A stretch of DNA of 64,000 nt from Mycoplasmatota bacterium (GTDB taxonomy: Bacteria > Bacillota_I > Bacilli_A > Izemoplasmatales > Hujiaoplasmataceae), in NCBI GenBank assembly GCA_018622675.1, contig CP076020.1:186001-250000 (forward strand), written 5' to 3'. Positions 62,846 through 64,000 of the stretch are shown piece by piece. Numbering within the stretch: position 1 is the first letter of the stretch; each line of letters opens with the position of its first letter. The notes under the pieces are model-generated. The model ran no database searches. It was not told where the DNA came from and saw only the letters and a program-made list of their open reading frames with translations. The position numbers and the translations under genes are program-made.

Positions 62846-64000
62846 TTAATGATCATGTTTTTCAATATAATGAGTGAAGATGGTTATTGCTGCGTCAATA
62901 ACCACTTTTTCTATTTTATCAAGTGTATCATTCGGTGTATGATAGACACTTGATCTTGCTTGGTTAGACCAAGGCATAGCAATTAAGGTTGTTGCTTTAA
63001 CACCAACCTTCGCTAATTCACCTGCATCTGTTCCACCTGTTAAAAAAGCAATAGGTTTATAAGTGGCTTCATAATTATTGTTATTTGCTATGTCAGTCAA
63101 TTCTTTAGCAAGTTCTTCATCTAGTTTAACAGTACCATTAATATCAGATGTTAAAAAGAACACCTCATTCTTATAATATAAACAATCAGAGTTTAATAGG
63201 GTTGTTGGATATTCATCCAACAATCCTTTATACTTTTTAGCAAAAGCTCTTGAACCTCTTAATCCTTCTTCTTCAGCGTCAAAAGAAGCAATGATGATTC
63301 TTGTATGTTTTAATGCTTTTTGAGAAAAGTATCTTCCTATCTCTATAGCCATAGTAGAAGCAATTAAATTATCACCAGCACCTGGTGTTCCTTTCTTAGA
63401 AGCAAAGAACCACATCTGTATAATTAATAAAGAACCTAATGCTAATAGAATATTAGATATTAATATAAATAAATCATTTGAAACAAATAATCTTATAAGA
63501 GATATAAGTGTTAATAGAATAACAAATCCAATAGAACCAGTTACTCTTATATTATAGAGTTTAGGTTGATGTATAAAGAAATTAAATATTCTTGCACTAT
63601 CATGATGACCACTAATAATCACTTGTTGTTTAATATCTTTTTTAGGTTCTATCATACCCATAACGTTTGTTGATGTTTTTTTAGGATATAAGAAATCAAT
63701 GATTGGTAAATAAAAGAAGAACTGTAATATAAGTATTAATAAACTACCAATAGATACTAATAAAGAAAATATTGGTAAATTATAAAATAATAAAATTAAA
63801 CTTATAATATAAGCGAGAACTAATATCTTAATCCAACCTAAAAAAGCACCTTGATGAATCTTAAATTCATCAAGTGATGTTTTATCACAAAACTCACTCA
63901 TAGATTTCTCTAATATTCTCGCTGACTTATTAGAAGTTTCACTACCCGCTAATCTAGGTCCTAATTCTTTAATAATATCATCAGCTAATTTAAAAGCACC
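62846..64000 (-). CDS. M28-family metallopeptidase with membrane helices (5' end outside window)
   Basis: The frame is open through the right edge (…GAFKLADDIIKELGPRLAGSETSNKSAR before the ATG at 63901), so about 385 residues of a longer protein are seen. Zinc-ligand segments of the M28 fold are ISGHHDSARIF, PGAGDNLIASTM, FDAEEEGLRGSRAF and NSDCLY. About four to six membrane helices lie in two groups, before and inside the peptidase domain. It probably cleaves peptides near the membrane. The ETSNKSAR region suits the usual pro-segment 'G.R..GS' of M28 aminopeptidases. Confidence 0.88.
   Translation of the reverse strand, partial: GAFKLADDIIKELGPRLAGSETSNKSARILEKSMSEFCDKTSLDEFKIHQGAFLGWIKILVLAYIISLILLFYNLPIFSLLVSIGSLLILILQFFFYLPIIDFLYPKKTSTNVMGMIEPKKDIKQQVIISGHHDSARIFNFFIHQPKLYNIRVTGSIGFVILLTLISLIRLFVSNDLFILISNILLALGSLLIIQMWFFASKKGTPGAGDNLIASTMAIEIGRYFSQKALKHTRIIIASFDAEEEGLRGSRAFAKKYKGLLDEYPTTLLNSDCLYYKNEVFFLTSDINGTVKLDEELAKELTDIANNNNYEATYKPIAFLTGGTDAGELAKVGVKATTLIAMPWSNQARSSVYHTPNDTLDKIEKVVIDAAITIFTHYIEKHDH

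Overview
The window looks like a chromosomal segment of a free-living, low-GC, AT-rich Bacillota/Mollicutes-like bacterium. A relative of Candidatus Izemoplasma or the Acholeplasmatales is my best guess, inferred from gene content and style and not from a marker gene. The genetic code appears standard: TGA ends several tightly overlapping genes (23141, 24403, 35594, 36871) and Trp is encoded by TGG. The cell exports many lipoproteins and large Asp/Tyr/Thr-rich surface proteins. No rRNA, tRNA, CRISPR array or insertion sequence was recognised.

Layout. 3-3488: C-terminal part of a giant surface protein. 3768-10192: XRE-type membrane regulator, a decayed gene remnant, Sua5 tRNA-modification enzyme, cyclophilin lipoprotein, membrane protein, a YbiT-type ABC-F ATPase with a dead second nucleotide site, and a deoxynucleoside kinase. 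10304-14195 (minus): a five-gene Na+-NQR operon (nqrB-C-D-E-F order) with no nqrA beside it. 14586-15817: PfpI/DJ-1 protein and a PNPOx-like flavoprotein. 15871-20319: the most striking locus, two cyclic-di-GMP-I riboswitches in front of small exported proteins carrying SipW-type signal sequences, a tiny secreted carbohydrate-binding protein, and three consecutive SipW-family signal peptidase genes, the middle one apparently catalytically dead. 20960-28496: a glycerol regulon (GlpP, G3P dehydrogenase-like flavoprotein, second flavoprotein, DUF1667 Cys protein, GlpK) followed by a membrane-anchored alpha/beta hydrolase whose leader carries the same kind of two-helix attenuator plus a cre site.

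28615-35594: duplicated GNAT acetyltransferases around a DUF3137 protein, AI-2E-family exporter, tocopherol-cyclase-like protein, FAD dehydrogenase. 35591-38154: purA-purB, translationally coupled. 38424-45511: rhomboid protease, DUF2087 protein, glycerate kinase, a secreted subtilase and lipoprotein pair, a PH-like small protein, and a nucleoside phosphorylase with a stop codon near its 5' end. 45643-49383: GPH sugar symporter plus GH3 beta-glucosidase. 49462-58037: unknown membrane protein, a repetitive 1,099-residue lipoprotein, M18 aminopeptidase, and a 772-residue SipW-type surface protein with tandem helical repeats. 58169-59205 (minus): RIC iron-sulfur repair protein plus cupin under a Crp/Fnr-type palindrome. 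59487-62726: a small accessory stretch (winged helix, HNH-like, PH/zinc-ribbon, SPFH-SHOCT). 62846-64000 (minus): M28 metallopeptidase running off the end.

How it fits together. Glycerolipid breakdown (membrane hydrolase), glycerol phosphorylation and G3P oxidation appear to be co-controlled by GlpP-type antitermination and CcpA. Electrons from NADH can be used by the Nqr-like sodium pump, although its terminal acceptor is unclear. Cyclic-di-GMP appears to switch on an extracellular TasA/fibre-like layer that is processed by a dedicated SipW pair. The 772-residue protein at 55719 is a likely distant client of the same peptidases.
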